Assembly (NCBI RefSeq): GCF_014235875.1
Contig: NZ_JACJUK010000005.1
Location: 124,001-188,000, forward strand
Reading direction: 5' to 3'
Source: Croceivirga lutea
GTDB lineage: Bacteria > Bacteroidota > Bacteroidia > Flavobacteriales > Flavobacteriaceae
Length of the DNA stretch: 64,000 bases
Shown here: piece after piece, positions 62,103-64,000 of the stretch
How positions within the stretch are numbered: position 1 is the stretch's first letter
Layout of the letters: each line of letters opens with the position of its first letter
The notes under the pieces: model-generated
What the model was told of the DNA's origin: nothing
Database searches by the model: none
The model's input: only the letters and a program-made list of their open reading frames with translations
Translations under genes and position numbers: made by a program

Positions 62103-62759
62103 CTAGACATTCAAATACTTCTCTAAATAAGCTGACCGTTGTTTTAAGTCTTCCAAGAATTGGTCATCAGTATTTCCAAATTCTATATTGTAGTTGTAGC
62201 GTCTAAAAGTTTGCGTTACCTCATTTAAATTAGAAGCTCCTATTTTTAGGGTAATATGTACTACATCATTTTGACTATCAGAAATAAAAGCGCCTAAAAC
62301 TTTAGTATTATTACTTTCTACAATTTGAGCCACCTCACTAAAAGAATAGTCTTTTATACCCTTTGACACTACTAAAATACCTCCAGGTTCGGTAAAGAAA
62401 GGAGTTCCTATAAACTCAGAAACCACATGGTTTAAATCATAATAACCTTTAACTAAACTATCTTCATCTAAAATGGGTAAAATGTTAGCTTCATTTCTTG
62501 CAAACTTTTCCAAAACATCTAACCAAGACGTTTCTGCTGTTACAAAAAACGACTCTAAATCATATCTAAATTGCTCTATTTTTTGATGAGACTCAAAACA
62601 AGCAAGGTCATTTTCAGATAATAACCCAATAAAGATATTATTCTCTGTTACCGCAACATGTGAGTATGTAGTTTCAACAAAAAAGTCGATTACCTTAGAA
62701 ATTGAATCATTCAATTCAAATACCGGAAGCGTTGTTAATATGTGGTTTTGGATGTTCAT
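62103..62759 (-). CDS. CBS-pair domain protein
   Basis: Protein of 218 residues with two CBS motifs at about 10-60 and 70-125 (VIDFFVETTYSHVAVTENN; LDVLEKFARNEANILPIL) and a C-terminal ACT-like region (VVSKGIKDYSFSEVAQIV). CBS pairs bind adenine nucleotides, so it may sense energy state. It is coupled to nadK. Specific role unknown. Confidence 0.88.
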   Translation of the reverse strand: MNIQNHILTTLPVFELNDSISKVIDFFVETTYSHVAVTENNIFIGLLSENDLACFESHQKIEQFRYDLESFFVTAETSWLDVLEKFARNEANILPILDEDSLVKGYYDLNHVVSEFIGTPFFTEPGGILVVSKGIKDYSFSEVAQIVESNNTKVLGAFISDSQNDVVHITLKIGASNLNEVTQTFRRYNYNIEFGNTDDQFLEDLKQRSAYLEKYLNV

Positions 62760-62816
62760 AGCGCCAAATATTCTGCAAATTACAAATTAACCGTATCAAA
62801 AGCTGTGCCCAGTTCG

Positions 62817-62824
62817 TATTTTTG
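62817..62824 (+). promoter_or_regulatory. -7 promoter element of pdxJ
   Basis: TATTTTTG, a perfect TAnnTTTG element 26 nt before the chosen pdxJ start at 62851. It supports that start over 62824, which would begin inside the element. Confidence 0.5.
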
Positions 62825-62850
62825 TGAACTGTTATCCCATAAAAATAGCT

Positions 62851-63564
62851 ATGACCAAACTGAGCGTTAACATCAATAAATTGGCTACGTTGCGAAATTC
62901 TAGAGGAGGAAACGTTCCAAATCTTTTAAAATCAGTTCAAGACATTGAATCTTTTGGTGCGCAAGGCATCACTATTCACCCAAGACCAGATGAACGACAT
63001 ATTAAATACCAAGACGCTTTAGACTTAAAAAATGTTGTAACCACAGAATACAATATTGAAGGTAACCCTATACCCAAGTTTATAGATTTGGTTTTAAAGA
63101 TTAAGCCCACACAAGTTACTTTAGTGCCAGATGCAGAAGACGCTATTACTTCTAATGCGGGTTGGAACACTGAAAAGCATTTAGATTTTCTAAAGGAAGT
63201 AATTGAAACTTTTAAATCTAACGGAATTCGCACCTCTATTTTCGTAGACCCCGACACCAAAATGGTTGAATGCGCTGCTAAAACTGGTACAGACCGCATT
63301 GAATTATATACTGAAAGTTTTGCCCATGCTTTTGCAATGGGGAATAAAGAAGGCATAATTCCATTTACAAAAGCCGCCGAAGTTGCCAACAAATTAAAAT
63401 TGGGCATCAACGCAGGGCACGATTTAAACTTAGATAACATTAAATTTTTCAAAGAAAATATACCTAACCTATTAGAAGTATCTATAGGCCATGCATTAAT
63501 ATGTGAGTCTATCTATTTGGGACTAGAAAATGTGGTTAACATGTATATACATCGATTAAAATAA
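62851..63564 (+). CDS. pdxJ: Pyridoxine 5'-phosphate synthase
   Basis: PdxJ of 237 residues, condensing 1-deoxyxylulose 5-phosphate with aminoacetone phosphate to give PNP, the precursor of PLP. The start MTKLSVNINKLATLRNSRGG is standard and fits the promoter. GITIHPRPDERHI holds the conserved histidine, and LGINAGHDLNL is at the C-terminal side. PLP made here serves MetY, MetZ and the class-V enzyme in the window. Confidence 0.95.
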   Translation: MTKLSVNINKLATLRNSRGGNVPNLLKSVQDIESFGAQGITIHPRPDERHIKYQDALDLKNVVTTEYNIEGNPIPKFIDLVLKIKPTQVTLVPDAEDAITSNAGWNTEKHLDFLKEVIETFKSNGIRTSIFVDPDTKMVECAAKTGTDRIELYTESFAHAFAMGNKEGIIPFTKAAEVANKLKLGINAGHDLNLDNIKFFKENIPNLLEVSIGHALICESIYLGLENVVNMYIHRLK

Positions 63565-64000
63565 TGGAGATTTTACATTCAAACATACTAGGCACAGGTG
63601 AACCATTATTAATTCTTCATGGTTTTCTTGGCATGTCTGATAATTGGAAAACATTAGGCTCTCAATATGCAGAAAACGGTTATCAGGTTCACTTAATAGA
63701 CCAACGTAACCATGGTAAAAGCTTTTGGTCAAATGAATTTGACTATCAAATTCTGGCAGATGATATGAAAAACTACTTGGATTATCATCAATTAGAAAAA
63801 GTTTGTTTGATTGGCCATTCTATGGGCGGTAAAGCTGCCATGCAGTTTGCCTGTTCTTATTCAGATAAAGTTAAAAAACTAATTATCGCAGATATTGCCC
63901 CTAAGTTTTACCCCCCTCACCATCAACAAATTGTAAATGCTTTAGCCGTATTAGATTTATCTCAACTTAATTCCAGAAAAGAAGCTGATGAAGCCTTAGC
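63564..64000 (+). CDS. Alpha/beta hydrolase (YbfF-like), cut by window end
   Basis: First 145 codons of an alpha/beta hydrolase. The start overlaps the pdxJ stop as TAATG. Motifs are LLILHGFLGMSDNWKTL, DQRNHGKS and the nucleophile elbow IGHSMGGKAAMQ. The acid and histidine lie beyond the window. Closest look is to YbfF-type acyl-CoA/ester hydrolases; substrate unknown. Confidence 0.88.
   Translation, partial: MEILHSNILGTGEPLLILHGFLGMSDNWKTLGSQYAENGYQVHLIDQRNHGKSFWSNEFDYQILADDMKNYLDYHQLEKVCLIGHSMGGKAAMQFACSYSDKVKKLIIADIAPKFYPPHHQQIVNALAVLDLSQLNSRKEADEAL

Noticed and set aside
1-64000. Search for tRNA, rRNA, insertion sequences, att sites, phage or plasmid genes
   Set aside because: Intergenic gaps are short and accounted for. 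No transposase, integrase, terminal inverted repeats or tRNA-like cloverleaf was seen by reading; a tool scan could still find very short elements.

Overview
The window looks like a low-GC, marine-type Flavobacteriaceae chromosome (Bacteroidota). The evidence is the gene families (DUF2061-led cysteine operon, DUF5686, DUF6089, 2TM domain, tandem OmpH/Skp downstream of BamA), promoter elements of the flavobacterial TAnnTTTG type, very weak Shine-Dalgarno signals, and order such as pdxJ / CBS / nadK / DUF6089 / uppS / bamA / ompH / ompH / murI. No rRNA, tRNA, CRISPR array, insertion sequence, phage or plasmid gene was seen. This is mostly core chromosome, with a few accessory patches. Genus cannot be fixed from sequence alone.

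Sulfur region, 1-31400. Position 1 cuts a cobalamin-dependent methionine synthase fragment (metH) led by a SAM-I riboswitch. Next to it, on the same strand, an assimilatory sulfate reduction operon runs from 9207 down to 1150: DUF2061, cysH, cysD, cysN, a ferredoxin-type sulfite reductase with a HEPN-like tail, cobA and a Met8-like enzyme (siroheme synthesis), and a ferredoxin-NADP reductase. An Rrf2 regulator gene sits just upstream, and two near-identical 20-bp boxes flank the operon promoter. A molybdenum hydroxylase cluster (one Fe-S subunit, two tandem Mo subunits), two esterases and a Nudix-type regulator follow at 10000-18483. At 18485-25050 lies a methionine operon led by a second SAM-I riboswitch: metY, a giant MetX-aspartokinase-homoserine dehydrogenase fusion, metZ and a hexapeptide acetyltransferase. 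metK (29827-31080) has a leader that matches a SAM-II riboswitch. Sulfide made by the first operon would be fixed into homocysteine by the second, methylated by MetH and activated by MetK. SAM would then feed back through three RNA sensors of two unrelated folds.

Middle region, 25574-49999. It holds an orphan four-helix-bundle sensor, NTF2-like proteins, a CocE-type hydrolase, deoxynucleoside kinase, an App1-type phosphatase, a TonB protein, membrane and soluble pyrophosphatases, a DUF5686 outer-membrane protein, pdhB diverging from etfBA across a perfect 30-bp palindrome, a bifunctional nuclease, a CNT nucleoside transporter, thyA, a lipoprotein made of five 110-residue repeats, and a two-component system.

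Right region, 50000-64000. It holds ergothioneine genes egtB-egtD facing a class-V aminotransferase, a 2TM protein plus folA, murI, then the conserved envelope block (two OmpH/Skp chaperones, BamA, UppS, a DUF6089 barrel, NAD kinase, CBS protein), pdxJ, and an alpha/beta hydrolase cut by the window end.

No single undescribed system was proven. The strongest candidates for follow-up are the SAM-I plus SAM-II control of one pathway, the MetX-AK-HSD fusion with an altered kinase site, the sulfite reductase-HEPN fusion, the paired operator boxes of the cysteine operon and the etf/pdh palindrome.
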